From Rhodanobacter sp. Soil772 (GTDB lineage: Bacteria > Pseudomonadota > Gammaproteobacteria > Xanthomonadales > Rhodanobacteraceae), in assembly GCF_001428385.1 (NCBI RefSeq), contig NZ_LMSK01000002.1, positions 978,731-1,042,730 of the forward strand: a stretch of 64,000 nt of DNA, given 5' to 3'. This document shows, in pieces, positions 33,743-42,163 of this stretch (positions within the stretch are counted from its first letter, which is position 1; the number at the start of each line of letters is the position of its first letter). Made by a program: the position numbers and the translations under genes. The notes beneath the pieces were generated by a model, which saw nothing but the letters and a program-made list of their open reading frames with translations, was not told the origin of the DNA and searched no databases.

Positions 33743-34126
33743 ATGTTTTTCATCCCGACCGCAAGCTCAGCACCCACTTGCCATACAAAGGTTACAGATA
33801 TCCCGTTCCTGCTCGCAGGAATGTCATCAACGATCAGCATCAACCTACCGAACTGGGTAATGAGGATGAACCTAGCGGTGGTCTGGTCGACCACTTGTTC
33901 CCCTACACCTTTGCAAGTGAGGCCTGATGGTGACCTTGTGGTGAACCAAGGCGAGCACGAGCTGGCCCGGCTCCATCTTCAAAGAGCTTTATCAGTGCCC
34001 TGTCCTATCCTCGATGACGCTCCCTGATCACCTCGTAGCGCACACCCCGGCTTGTCGTCAATTTGGGCAGCAACCTGCTGCCCAATTGGCAGCGACGCTA
34101 CCCTGGCGAAGCAATCAGGCTTGCCG
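33743..34126. other. Intergenic region
   Basis: About 380 bases with no convincing gene between the end of the oxidase operon and the SseB-like gene. The 34059-34089 palindrome is the only structure seen. Confidence 0.4.
34059..34089. repeat. Palindrome of the GGGCARCA...TGYTGCCC type, copy 1
   Basis: GGGCAGCA and TGCTGCCC with a 3-base loop, flanked by AATT-rich ends (CAATTT / AATTGG). Similar palindromes lie at 36258-36276 and 36342-36370, on both sides of a small cluster of accessory genes. Confidence 0.5.
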
Positions 34127-34879
34127 TCAGGTCCCGAAGATTTGCACTCCACTGTTGCAGAGGTCATCAAGCGGCGTATCCGGCGTCAAGAATCTCATGC
34201 AGAGCGGCAGGTCTAGCTCCAGTTTCTCCGTCTTGAACGCCAGCGTAGCCAGTTGAAGGATTCGCTCTTGCTGCGCCTGCGCCACTATGACTGTTAGGAG
34301 CAGTAAAACCTCGGCACGCTGGTCTTGGCGATGCACCTCGACTAAAAAGGCGGCCCTGACCGTGGCTTCCCTTTCAAACAGGCTGCGCAGCACAGTGTTC
34401 AGCCCAGCTGTCGATACTGAAGGGGGACCTATAAGTGCTTCCGTTCCTTCAGCCATTTGATCCTTGGTAAAAAAGCCTAGTGCCTTACCCTCCAGGAGAG
34501 CAGCAATTTCCGAAGGATAGAGCGCGACTTTGTCCAAGTTCGGGTTGAGCATCAATGTCGCACCACGAGTCAGCTTGAACAGATTGCGGCCAGACATCGC
34601 TACGGTGAGAGCTGTCTTGTCCCCAGCTGCCTCGGATTGCTCCCTGTCGCTAAAAAATGGCAGCACAGTCTGCCCGTTGTCGGGACGTACAAACTGGATG
34701 AAGCGCATCACACCCTCTGGTGGGCTCTCCTTCGGAACATGCGCGTAGACCGTCGCATCAAGCAGTGCTTTGAAGACCGCTTCCTGAGCATGCTCAGGGT
34801 TTTCACCGGGCGGTGTAGCCCTTGCAGCCGCTAGCAATTGTCCAAGCTTGTCTGTCGTCATTTTAGGCATTTGGCGCAT
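34127..34879 (-). CDS. SseB-family protein
   Basis: A 250-residue protein with the SseB layout: N-terminal domain AVFKALLDATVYAHVPKESP, RFIQFVRPDNGQTVLPFFSDREQSEAA, LFKLTRGATLMLNPN, then a C-terminal domain (LRSLFEREATVRAAFLVEVH, KLELDLPLCMRFLTPDTPL). SseB (enhanced serine sensitivity) proteins have no clear biochemical role and are frequent near secretion or accessory genes. The ATG at 34879 is preceded by AGGA at good spacing. Confidence 0.75.
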   Translation of the reverse strand: MRQMPKMTTDKLGQLLAAARATPPGENPEHAQEAVFKALLDATVYAHVPKESPPEGVMRFIQFVRPDNGQTVLPFFSDREQSEAAGDKTALTVAMSGRNLFKLTRGATLMLNPNLDKVALYPSEIAALLEGKALGFFTKDQMAEGTEALIGPPSVSTAGLNTVLRSLFEREATVRAAFLVEVHRQDQRAEVLLLLTVIVAQAQQERILQLATLAFKTEKLELDLPLCMRFLTPDTPLDDLCNSGVQIFGT

Positions 34880-34954
34880 CGATTCCTGAAGCTAACGGGG
34901 CGTGGCATAGCCACCGTGCCAACGGGGAAGGCGACGAACGCAGGTTCCACGCGA

Positions 34955-35227
34955 TCACTTCATGACACGACGCGTTCGTGGAGTCGGCCAGTTGAACGAA
35001 GGGTTGCAGTCCAAAATGTCTGCATCAAAGACCGGTTCCAGAACGAGGCGTGGATCAGCAAGCGCTTGCCACCCTGCGTGGAACACATCACTTGCGCTCG
35101 GGTAGTGACGCAGAAGAGTGCGCGCCTGCTCACGAACTGCGACAGGAGCTCTTCGATTGGTCAGCAGTGCTGTCAAGAAACGCCGTGTCTCGACAACTGC
35201 CCAAGTGCGTTCGCAAGGTAGGGTCAT
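34955..35227 (-). CDS. BPSL0761-family small protein
   Basis: A 90-residue helical protein beginning MTLPCERTWAVVETRRFLTA, with VREQARTLLRHYPSASDV, the remembered signature of BPSL0761-family proteins found in accessory clusters of Burkholderia and Xanthomonadaceae. Function unknown. ATG 35227 fits the family start; an ATG 12 codons upstream (35263) is open. Confidence 0.6.
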   Translation of the reverse strand: MTLPCERTWAVVETRRFLTALLTNRRAPVAVREQARTLLRHYPSASDVFHAGWQALADPRLVLEPVFDADILDCNPSFNWPTPRTRRVMK

Positions 35228-35310
35228 GACCAACTTATATTGGGTGATATGTGCAGCTGACATACCGCGATTTGTCGCGGTGACAGCATTGGATGGTCAC
35301 TCGCGTGAAG

Positions 35311-35676
35311 CTACTCACCGGGGGGAGACGTAACGCGTCGGCGGCGTTCGCGGCTCGCCCGGAATGCATCCTCGAATCGGTCAATGAACTCATGAGCTGA
35401 GCCGCGGAAACGCAGCGCATCGGCAGGCAGCGACACGCCCAGTTCGCGAGCAATATCCATGGCGTACTTCAACTGGTTATCCGTCGGCAGTTGTAGATCG
35501 GTGTCGAGGCATTCCGTGAGCGAGTTCGCAAAGCACACCGAGAGGCGCTCGACAAACGCGAGATCGAAGTCTTCGCAGTGCGCTCGCTCGCGCTGCACGC
35601 CAAGCGCTTCCTGCAGCCGATCGTCCATCGGCACGGGAATGGACCACTGATCTTCGAACACCAGTTGCAAGAGCAT
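35311..35676 (-). CDS. Hypothetical protein, accessory cluster
   Basis: A 121-residue acidic protein not recognised. The C-terminal half (LPTDNQLKYAMDIARELGVS, then SAHEFIDRFEDAFRASRERR) looks like a small helical domain (the DNQLKYAxxIA...LxVxLP pattern) ending in a basic tail, which could bind nucleic acid. It diverges from the Xre regulator at 35804 over a 127-base gap that holds two operator-like sites, so it is probably controlled by that regulator. Confidence 0.55.
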   Translation of the reverse strand: MLLQLVFEDQWSIPVPMDDRLQEALGVQRERAHCEDFDLAFVERLSVCFANSLTECLDTDLQLPTDNQLKYAMDIARELGVSLPADALRFRGSAHEFIDRFEDAFRASRERRRRVTSPPGE

Positions 35677-35731
35677 GGGTCTGGCTTCCTATGGTCGGCA
35701 GGGTGACCAAATACCAAGGCTATCGACAAAA

Positions 35732-35746
35732 CTACGAATATCGTAG
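35732..35746. promoter_or_regulatory. Putative Xre operator O1
   Basis: CTACGAATATCGTAG, a palindrome with 6-base arms, lies in the divergent promoter region between 35676 and 35804. The related CAACGAATCTCGTAG lies 34 bases on (13 of 15 bases alike). Paired sites between a small gene and its Xre regulator are usual for autoregulation. Confidence 0.6.
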
Positions 35747-35765
35747 TATCGGTGGCGCGGCAAAG

Positions 35766-35780
35766 CAACGAATCTCGTAG
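35766..35780. promoter_or_regulatory. Putative Xre operator O2
   Basis: CAACGAATCTCGTAG, partner of the site at 35732-35746, 23 bases before the Xre start at 35804. Confidence 0.55.
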
Positions 35781-35803
35781 GTGTCTTCATCCACGAGAAT
35801 TCC

Positions 35804-36121
35804 ATGCTTCGCCCAAGCGAACCGTCATCCATCTTCAGCAAGCGCTTGAAGCAAGCGCGTCTGGATGCCGGTCTATCCCAGAAGGAACTGGGCATCCTCG
35901 CCGGTCTGGATCCTTTCGTGGCCAGTACACGCATCAACCGATATGAGCAGGACGTTCATGCCGCGGATCAGGCGACAGCAAAGCGTCTGGCAAAAGCGCT
36001 GGGAGTGCCGCTGGCGTATCTCTACGCTGACAACGAACGCTTGGCACGTATGATTCGAGCTTTCAGTGCGCTTGACGTTGCAGAGCAAGAGCGGCTTCTG
36101 AAGGCGATTGAGTCAACATAG
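35804..36121 (+). CDS. Xre-family HTH transcriptional regulator
   Basis: A 105-residue protein with a clear Cro/Xre domain: FSKRLKQARLDAGLSQKELG, ILAGLDPFVASTRINRYEQD, ATAKRLAKALGVPLAYLYAD, and a C-terminal helical tail (LDVAEQERLLKAIE). It is divergent from the 121-residue gene, with two palindromic sites between, so negative autoregulation is likely. Confidence 0.9.
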   Translation: MLRPSEPSSIFSKRLKQARLDAGLSQKELGILAGLDPFVASTRINRYEQDVHAADQATAKRLAKALGVPLAYLYADNERLARMIRAFSALDVAEQERLLKAIEST

Positions 36122-36257
36122 CAAGTCAGCATCGCCCCACATCGAAGGCACTTCAGACCTTTGTGCGCGCCGATGAAGTTGATCACTTGAACCAACCGAT
36201 CCTAGTCACCGCTCCGACATCCATCATGCTTAACAGTCGCTCTGTGGCCGCTGAATT

Positions 36258-36276
36258 GCGCAACAGCCTGTTGCGC
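36258..36276. repeat. Palindrome of the same family, copy 2
   Basis: GCGCAACAGCCTGTTGCGC, perfect 9-base arms around one C, with AATT/GATT flanks. Confidence 0.5.
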
Positions 36277-36341
36277 GATTGCTGTCGCTTTCACTGTCGG
36301 CTTAATAGATCAGCGGATTGCTGACTATTCAGTACGTGTAT

Positions 36342-36370
36342 CAATTGGGCAACAGGCTGTTGCCCAATTG
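36342..36370. repeat. Palindrome of the same family, copy 3 (29 bases, perfect)
   Basis: Two 14-base arms (CAATTGGGCAACAG and its reverse complement) around a single G. Could be a recombinase or regulator site, or a transcription end; no T-run follows. Confidence 0.55.
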
Positions 36371-36438
36371 GACAAAAGTGCTTCGTCTAACCGATACGCA
36401 CAATAATTTTCTCGGACCCTCGTGGAAATTCGAGGCCT

Positions 36439-36858
36439 TCATCGCGATATGTGGGTCACCTTGCCGAGGGTACGCGGCGGTGCGCGCTCCCTGGCATTGA
36501 GTTCAAGCAGCAGGCTCGCCTGAATGCTGTTTTTCAAGCAGAGTTTTGCCTCAAGAGCCTGAATCCGTTCATGCGCCGCTTCCAAAGCGTGCGCCAGGTC
36601 CGCCGCCCGCGGCCCCTTCGCGAGAATGGCCTTTACCTTCTCGCGGAATTTCTGATATTGACAGCCATCGAATCCGATCAAGGTGCGGCTGTGTCCCGCT
36701 TCCTCCGCGATCACCGCGAAGGACACTCGAATCTTGCGTTTTTGCGCCAGCGTGGCGAGACGCGGGGATCGAGGCGTTCCCGCTAGTAGTCTCTGGAGCG
36801 CTGCCTCGAACTGACCCTCGACACTCTCGTCCAGCATCACGCGCGACTTTCTGGGCAC
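36439..36858 (-). CDS. TnpC-like / DUF6262-type accessory protein of the recombinase operon
   Basis: About 139 residues. A short HTH-like segment (KIRVSFAVIAEEAGHSRTLI) is followed by a coiled-coil stretch (AADLAHALEAAHERIQALEA), as in the small TnpC of Tn554-like elements and the DUF6262 proteins that follow their recombinases. GTG at 36858 has GAGGCAGCACC before it; ATG at 36837 overlaps the preceding stop and is an alternative. Likely helps the recombinases act on DNA. Confidence 0.65.
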   Translation of the reverse strand: MPRKSRVMLDESVEGQFEAALQRLLAGTPRSPRLATLAQKRKIRVSFAVIAEEAGHSRTLIGFDGCQYQKFREKVKAILAKGPRAADLAHALEAAHERIQALEAKLCLKNSIQASLLLELNARERAPPRTLGKVTHISR

Positions 36859-38933
36859 GGTGCTGCCTCGGTTTTTCTTATCTTCGCCGACAAGACACCC
36901 ACCATTGCTTTGGCTTGGTTGAGGCGCGCCTGCACGACCCTTAATGCGGGATCGCGCTTTGAACGATCGACCAACGCCGCCGCATGGGAAGCCGCTCGCT
37001 GCTCCCAAAACGCGAGATGTCCGCCGTCAGCCACGAAAAGCGGACAGCCAACACACACCGACGGCGATCGAAAACCAACATTCGGGCCACGCTGCGACCA
37101 ATGAGTAGTATCGCCAAGCTCGTGGCACCGCGACGCCTCGGGCTGCAGAGGCAAAAAGCAATGTCCATACGGCAAAAAGAATATCCGCAGGTCGTTTTCG
37201 ACTATGAAGGCGACAGCCGCAGTCAACGTCGGCTCCTGCAGATCTTCCTGCAACTTTGCACGAAATTGTGCGATCAATTTGGCCACGCTTCCCACTGTCG
37301 GACGATAGCCTTCAATGGCTTCCAACAAAAATCGAGCGGTTTCCATCGTCCTGACACTATCGAGTGTCTCAATAAGAGATACATCGTTGCCGATGTAGCC
37401 GCGCTCGGTCATCGCTGTACTGAGATGGTGGAAATGCCGTGAGATCGCGGGCAGCAACCCGGAGTCGATCCGAAAGAGAAATAGTGCAAATGTCGTACGC
37501 CACCGATGTCCACGCAGGCGGTGCCTTTCCAGGAACTCCGCCCGACTTGCTTCGGAAGCGCTCGACAAATCACAGTGCTCGCGCAGAAAGTCCTTCTGGA
37601 GATTGGTAAGGGCCACGACGGTCATGCGGCCGATCGATCTGGCCTTCCGTGGCAACCCCTTTGCCGCGCTAAAAGTTATCAGTAGTTTCGATGTGCATCC
37701 CAGCTTCCGCCATCGCCCATACAACAGCCACAACACCTTGAACGCGCGAACGGATGGCGGCAGATAGTTGCTTCCTACGCTCCGCGCGCCAATTACCCAG
37801 CGGGTCCTGATCTTGCTCTGTTTGGCCTCTACGCTATGACAATAGAAAATCTCCATCAGACCATCCGACGAAACTTCGGGCGTAATGCATGCCGGAAGGT
37901 CGCTCGCTGTAGAGGACCCGGCGTCTAGGCCGCAGATTTCGTGGGCTCGCATGCCTGTGCACGCCTGGATACAGACAATGGCGGCAGACTGAATGGTGAT
38001 GACAAGTCTACGCAGGAGCTGGGTACCCCGGAGGGTGCCCACGCGACCATCTCGAAGTCGCCGCTCTGTGGGACGAATCGGCCCATGCCACGCCTTTGTT
38101 TCCCCTTCGACGTGCGCAAACTCAAACGAATCCAGCTCAGCGAGCACCGCGTGATACTTTTCTAGCCGACACCATTTCCCTTCCATGGTCCCTGGTGCAT
38201 GCTCGAATGCATGCATACATAGCTCTTGTAGCGCGAGGACATCCTCGGCTGGTTGTCCGATAAGCCTGATAGCTGAGCTCAGGAGCGGAATCGCGACGTC
38301 GTCTGGAATCGGATCCAGTTTGCCGCGTCGATGAAGATCCAACTCGTTTTGCACGACATCATCGATTGACCTTCCGTCATATGGTGGCTCGGGTGGGGGC
38401 TCAACCCCGAGTTCGCGCAGGGAGCGACGCTGTCGATACATATACGACAGAAGAGCAAGCCTCGCCGACGCAGTCGCATTTGACACCACCCGCGGCCTGG
38501 TTTGGCTTTTCGACTTCATCTCCTCATGCGACTCGACGAAGAAGCGCACAAAATCCCAACTCGCCGTGCTATCGATCTCGTCAAAATGTGTCATGCCCTC
38601 CGACACCATCCACGCTGCCACGCTCGTGACACCTTGCGCGATAGCCGTCATGGATCCCGCAGCAGCCGCGTTCGCTTCACGAGGCGCATGAAACAATGAC
38701 CACACCAGCACCTTGAACTGGATGAGTAAAAATGCGTTCTCCTTGTCCGTGAGCAAGGATCCGTCTGGAAGTTCGACATTCCAATCGATGGTTCCGTACT
38801 TGGTAGCCTGGCCTGGGATGTTTTGCGGCATTTTCCAGATGTTGTCTATGAACCGCGAATATTCGCTCACATAGAGCGTTGCGAGATCAGCGTAATCCAC
38901 ATGGCTCTGTGCACATCGTATGGTTTCGTTCAT
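36837..38933 (-). CDS. Large tyrosine recombinase-like protein C (third of the operon; TnpB/GmtZ-like)
   Basis: A 698-residue protein with the tyrosine-recombinase residues visible: Arg in ACTGMRAHEICGLD (about residue 330), His-x-x-Arg in RLRGHRWRTTFAL, His in ISRHFHHLSTAM and a candidate nucleophile Tyr in TERGYIGND. A Cys-rich tail (VCVGCPLFVADGGH) resembles the zinc segment seen in TnpB of Tn554. ATG 38933 lies 4 bases after the preceding gene's stop. The size and the presence of three recombinases plus a small partner recall Tn554 and gamma-mobile-trio elements, though the arrangement differs from both. Confidence 0.75.
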   Translation of the reverse strand: MNETIRCAQSHVDYADLATLYVSEYSRFIDNIWKMPQNIPGQATKYGTIDWNVELPDGSLLTDKENAFLLIQFKVLVWSLFHAPREANAAAAGSMTAIAQGVTSVAAWMVSEGMTHFDEIDSTASWDFVRFFVESHEEMKSKSQTRPRVVSNATASARLALLSYMYRQRRSLRELGVEPPPEPPYDGRSIDDVVQNELDLHRRGKLDPIPDDVAIPLLSSAIRLIGQPAEDVLALQELCMHAFEHAPGTMEGKWCRLEKYHAVLAELDSFEFAHVEGETKAWHGPIRPTERRLRDGRVGTLRGTQLLRRLVITIQSAAIVCIQACTGMRAHEICGLDAGSSTASDLPACITPEVSSDGLMEIFYCHSVEAKQSKIRTRWVIGARSVGSNYLPPSVRAFKVLWLLYGRWRKLGCTSKLLITFSAAKGLPRKARSIGRMTVVALTNLQKDFLREHCDLSSASEASRAEFLERHRLRGHRWRTTFALFLFRIDSGLLPAISRHFHHLSTAMTERGYIGNDVSLIETLDSVRTMETARFLLEAIEGYRPTVGSVAKLIAQFRAKLQEDLQEPTLTAAVAFIVENDLRIFFLPYGHCFLPLQPEASRCHELGDTTHWSQRGPNVGFRSPSVCVGCPLFVADGGHLAFWEQRAASHAAALVDRSKRDPALRVVQARLNQAKAMVGVLSAKIRKTEAAPCPESRA

Positions 38934-38937
38934 GTGG

Positions 38938-40800
38938 CTAGTCCAAGGGTGGCAGTGGTGGGAGTGGGAGTTGTGCTGCCACATTTTGCACATCGACATC
39001 ATCAAACTGAGGCAACCAAAACCCCACCAGGCGTTCGTAGCTTTCGCCCCATCGCAGGCGCCAAGCCTCGGCACCAAGTCGCTCACGCGCATCGTGGTGA
39101 AGTACCTGCACCTGAAGCGCTCGCGCGAGTGCGTAGGGGCTTTTGACGTCGACCGACGCAAAGGGACACGCCGGGCATTGACCATAGGCAGTACAGAGTC
39201 GTCCTTGGCGCTCGCCGCGTAGGGGACTATCACATGGATCCAGGCATCGAAATCCCGGCGTGGCCGCACCTACCTCTTCGCTTTGCGGCGTATTTCGCGG
39301 TTCGATCTTGCCTTGACTAGCTATCCACCGCTCGCGTCGGTCCATGGCAACGGCAAGTTGTTCGGACTGGCGACGCTGAGCGAGGCGGGATCGGTAGTAC
39401 TTCTCCGTCACCCCCAACCCGCTATGTTGGAGGAGCGCACTTGTCTTACGGATATCGCCACCAAAAAGAAGGTCCGCAATTTCTGCGCCCGTTGCTCGAA
39501 CCGACCGAAGTCCAATCCACGAAAACCCTCCCGCTTTGCAAAAGCCAATGATGTGCGAATGAAATAGAACGCTCTTCCCTTGCCCCATTTGATGTAGCGT
39601 CTCGACACGGATTCGACCCTTCTTGTTTCGCGGCACACATAAAAAGAGGTAGTTCCGCATTTGTTCGGGGCAGAGATCGCGCAAGCGTTCTGTCCACCGA
39701 ATTAAGAACTTGATAACCCGGTATGGGCTATCGCCCTCGCTTGACTCTGCAAAATTCAAGTGTTGTTTTCGGCCAGATCTGTTCTTTGGCGATGACAGAA
39801 ATATCCTTTCTGTGCCCAGAATCTTCTTCGTTTTGATATGGCTCAACTCGAGATCCAACAGCGGCTGAGCATTCAGCAAAGTGGCGAAAGCCAGCAGAAA
39901 GACGAACTTCGTCAAGTCGCCGGCGAGAGGCGCTAAAGCGCGGGCAATCGTCTGGTAGCCGAATTCTGCGGTGATCTTGAACAGTTCGGCGTTGGTGGCC
40001 TTGAGCACCTTTTGTTCGGGAAGGTAACCGTTGGCCAGATATGCCGCGCGTAGATAAGCCATACCCACTGTGCGTCCGCGATGTGGCAGCGGAGTTTCGC
40101 CAACATACGAACACACGCGACGTGCCTGATCTGCCGACGTCCAGACGGCCTCAACTTCTGCAATTTGAGCGGCGACGCCTGCCCTGCAGTACCGATAGAA
40201 GGCCGTACTTTGCCGTAGTGTCATCGGCTCTTTTGGTTGTGTGACAAGCGTGCCGCCCGGCCATGGATTGCTTGGGATTTCGCAATCGTCCGGAAGGTCC
40301 GCGCAGTTCATATCTTTCAACGCACGGATGACTTTTCGGAGCGCGCCGAGGTAGTGCGTCCGTGTATAGCCACTCAAGACATACGATCCATCGTCGTTGG
40401 TACGACTTAGCCACTCACGCACAAACCCACTAACGAACGCACTATCAAGATTCGAAATGGCCAGGCAGCTGAACCTTGGATCGCTCGCGCAATAAGCAAA
40501 AATCCCATACGTCAAGTCGATAAAATGTGCCTCACGAGTCCTGAACGCTCGGAACCGGATGGCAAGAGATATCTTCCCGAATGCCATAGCCAGCTTTGGT
40601 GCAGCCAGCCACGACGAGCAGTTGAGTTCTTTTGGGTCCCGGCCGTGCAATCCCGATAGCCGGATAGACAGAGACCCATTCTCGGCATCATGCATTACAG
40701 CATCGATCTGCGTCGACACCCTTCTGTCGCCGTCTTGAGACAACGCCATAGCGTTGGTTCGATTTGAATGCCTTGATTTAGCAGCTCCACGCTTAGCCAT
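38938..40800 (-). CDS. Large tyrosine recombinase-like protein B (second of the operon; partly degenerate active site)
   Basis: A 620-residue protein with a recombinase C-terminal core: GLRSVRATGAEIADLLFGGD, ALLQHSGLGVTEKYYRSRLA (His and Tyr). The first catalytic arginine position appears to be Gln (TLLNAQPLLDLELSHI), and the His of the usual His-x-x-Arg is replaced (IGLRS), so it may be a structural partner. A Cys-rich tail (CTAYGQCPACPFASVD) follows. It overlaps the 456-residue recombinase gene by 8 bases and precedes protein C by 4 bases. Confidence 0.75.
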   Translation of the reverse strand: MAKRGAAKSRHSNRTNAMALSQDGDRRVSTQIDAVMHDAENGSLSIRLSGLHGRDPKELNCSSWLAAPKLAMAFGKISLAIRFRAFRTREAHFIDLTYGIFAYCASDPRFSCLAISNLDSAFVSGFVREWLSRTNDDGSYVLSGYTRTHYLGALRKVIRALKDMNCADLPDDCEIPSNPWPGGTLVTQPKEPMTLRQSTAFYRYCRAGVAAQIAEVEAVWTSADQARRVCSYVGETPLPHRGRTVGMAYLRAAYLANGYLPEQKVLKATNAELFKITAEFGYQTIARALAPLAGDLTKFVFLLAFATLLNAQPLLDLELSHIKTKKILGTERIFLSSPKNRSGRKQHLNFAESSEGDSPYRVIKFLIRWTERLRDLCPEQMRNYLFLCVPRNKKGRIRVETLHQMGQGKSVLFHSHIIGFCKAGGFSWIGLRSVRATGAEIADLLFGGDIRKTSALLQHSGLGVTEKYYRSRLAQRRQSEQLAVAMDRRERWIASQGKIEPRNTPQSEEVGAATPGFRCLDPCDSPLRGERQGRLCTAYGQCPACPFASVDVKSPYALARALQVQVLHHDARERLGAEAWRLRWGESYERLVGFWLPQFDDVDVQNVAAQLPLPPLPPLD

Positions 40801-42163
40801 AAGTTTGGACCAGCATTTTTACCCCACTGTTGTAGTGGTCGAACAAGGTCGACTCGAGAGCCGTAGCGCGTGCCAAGTAAATGTCGGAGGTGGTCGACAT
40901 GTGAACGTGCCCGAGTTGCCCCTGGATGTATTTGATAGGATCGGCATCGCCTCGCTGCTTCCGCAGGATGTAGGTCAATACGGCATACGCATGACGCAGA
41001 TCGTGAAAAACATACCGCTCAGGCTTTTCGTAAGAGAACGGCTCCCTTGGCAAAGGCCCCATGGACATTTCCTCCTGCGCCTTGCGGAAAATTCGATCGA
41101 GTGAATCGGGCGATACAGCCGATCCGAGTCCCGTACGAGCGCTCACGCTGCTGAGAAAAACTCTATCTGGCTCCGAATAGGCGGGGTCTCTTTTGCTGGC
41201 GGCTGCAACCACCTCGGCCCGCTCGGTGGCTATGTAATAGCGCATCGCCTGGATGAGCCAAGTGGGGATATGTACCCTGCGCCAGCGGGCTCCCTTGCCG
41301 AATATGCGGATGTCCTGCATCTGTTCGGGCAACGTGTCTGCCGCAATCCTCACCGCAGTCAGCATGCTGAGTTCAAGCCCACAGACTTCAGATCGCCGTA
41401 GTCCCGCGTAGAGCGCGCACTGCGCCATGATTCGGTCACGGCAGAACTCTTTCTCCGAGAGGTTCGGAACAGTTGCGAAGATCGAAATCGGAGCGGGTGG
41501 CCCAAGCGCGTCGAGTATCCGTCTCGTCTCGTCGAACGACGGGATCCTTACGCTTTCGGATTTGTCGGGTGCCGTCGGCTCGTCAACTTCCGGTGCGAAT
41601 TTTTCAGTGCGACGAACCGATTTCAAGTGGGCGAGAAATCGATCGTCGCGCGCAAGATTCGCTTCCACGTCTGCCACGCAAAAGCGATGACGGAGTAGCC
41701 CGTTTCTCTGGGCCCACGCGCACAAAAGCTTTACGGACGAAAGGCGGCGAATGACGGTTCTTTCCGCGTAGGGTCGCCCTGTCACGGGGGATGGGCTGTT
41801 GGTCATCGATTGCACGTATGTATTGAGTGCTGCGTCATCGACGTCAGCGAGGGTCAATTTCTCCGCATCAAGGAAATCGTAAAAATCCTTCAGGTCGTAG
41901 GCGGTCGCTTTTCGAGTGTTGATGCTTTTTTTGAGCTGGTTTTTATGGTTTGGCAGCAGACGACGTATGTACTTGTCACGCAGGAATTCCAGGACGGGTT
42001 GCACCACTTTGCCCGTGGTTCCGGAAACTAGAAAATGCAGCCCGTTGGGCAGCGGTTCAACCGATCGGCTCAGCAGCTCACTGCGCGTTTCGGCATCTAT
42101 CTGCGCAATACATACGTAGACGCTCAGCTCCACGAATGGAGTCGTCTCGGCATCATTTCGCAT
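40793..42163 (-). CDS. Tyrosine recombinase/integrase A (first of the trio; complete active site)
   Basis: A 456-residue phage-type integrase: an N-terminal SAM-like DNA-binding domain (KATAYDLKDFYDFLDAEKLT), then the catalytic core with Arg in YAGLRRSEVCGLEL, Lys near RIFGKGARWRRVHIP, His-x-x-Arg in YVFHDLRHAYAVLTYI, His in GQLGHVHMSTT and Tyr in SDIYLAR. All five catalytic positions look intact. First recombinase in an operon of five overlapping genes. Integration of the element into the PA0069 gene is its likely task (inference). Confidence 0.9.
   Translation of the reverse strand: MRNDAETTPFVELSVYVCIAQIDAETRSELLSRSVEPLPNGLHFLVSGTTGKVVQPVLEFLRDKYIRRLLPNHKNQLKKSINTRKATAYDLKDFYDFLDAEKLTLADVDDAALNTYVQSMTNSPSPVTGRPYAERTVIRRLSSVKLLCAWAQRNGLLRHRFCVADVEANLARDDRFLAHLKSVRRTEKFAPEVDEPTAPDKSESVRIPSFDETRRILDALGPPAPISIFATVPNLSEKEFCRDRIMAQCALYAGLRRSEVCGLELSMLTAVRIAADTLPEQMQDIRIFGKGARWRRVHIPTWLIQAMRYYIATERAEVVAAASKRDPAYSEPDRVFLSSVSARTGLGSAVSPDSLDRIFRKAQEEMSMGPLPREPFSYEKPERYVFHDLRHAYAVLTYILRKQRGDADPIKYIQGQLGHVHMSTTSDIYLARATALESTLFDHYNSGVKMLVQTYG

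Larger units (their letters stand above)
36122..36438. other. Intergenic region with two palindromes, possible end of the recombinase element
   Basis: No gene. Holds the palindromes at 36258-36276 and 36342-36370. It lies directly beyond the 3' end of the recombinase operon, where the left end of a Tn554-like element could be expected. Confidence 0.4.

Noticed and set aside
36258-36370. CRISPR array or integron attC sites
   Set aside because: Only two or three unequal palindromes, with no regular spacers and no GTT/RYYYAAC core pattern.
36837-42163. Recombinase-in-trio (RIT) element
   Set aside because: RIT recombinases are all about 300-400 residues; here two of the three are over 600 residues with Cys-rich tails, closer to Tn554 TnpB-type proteins.
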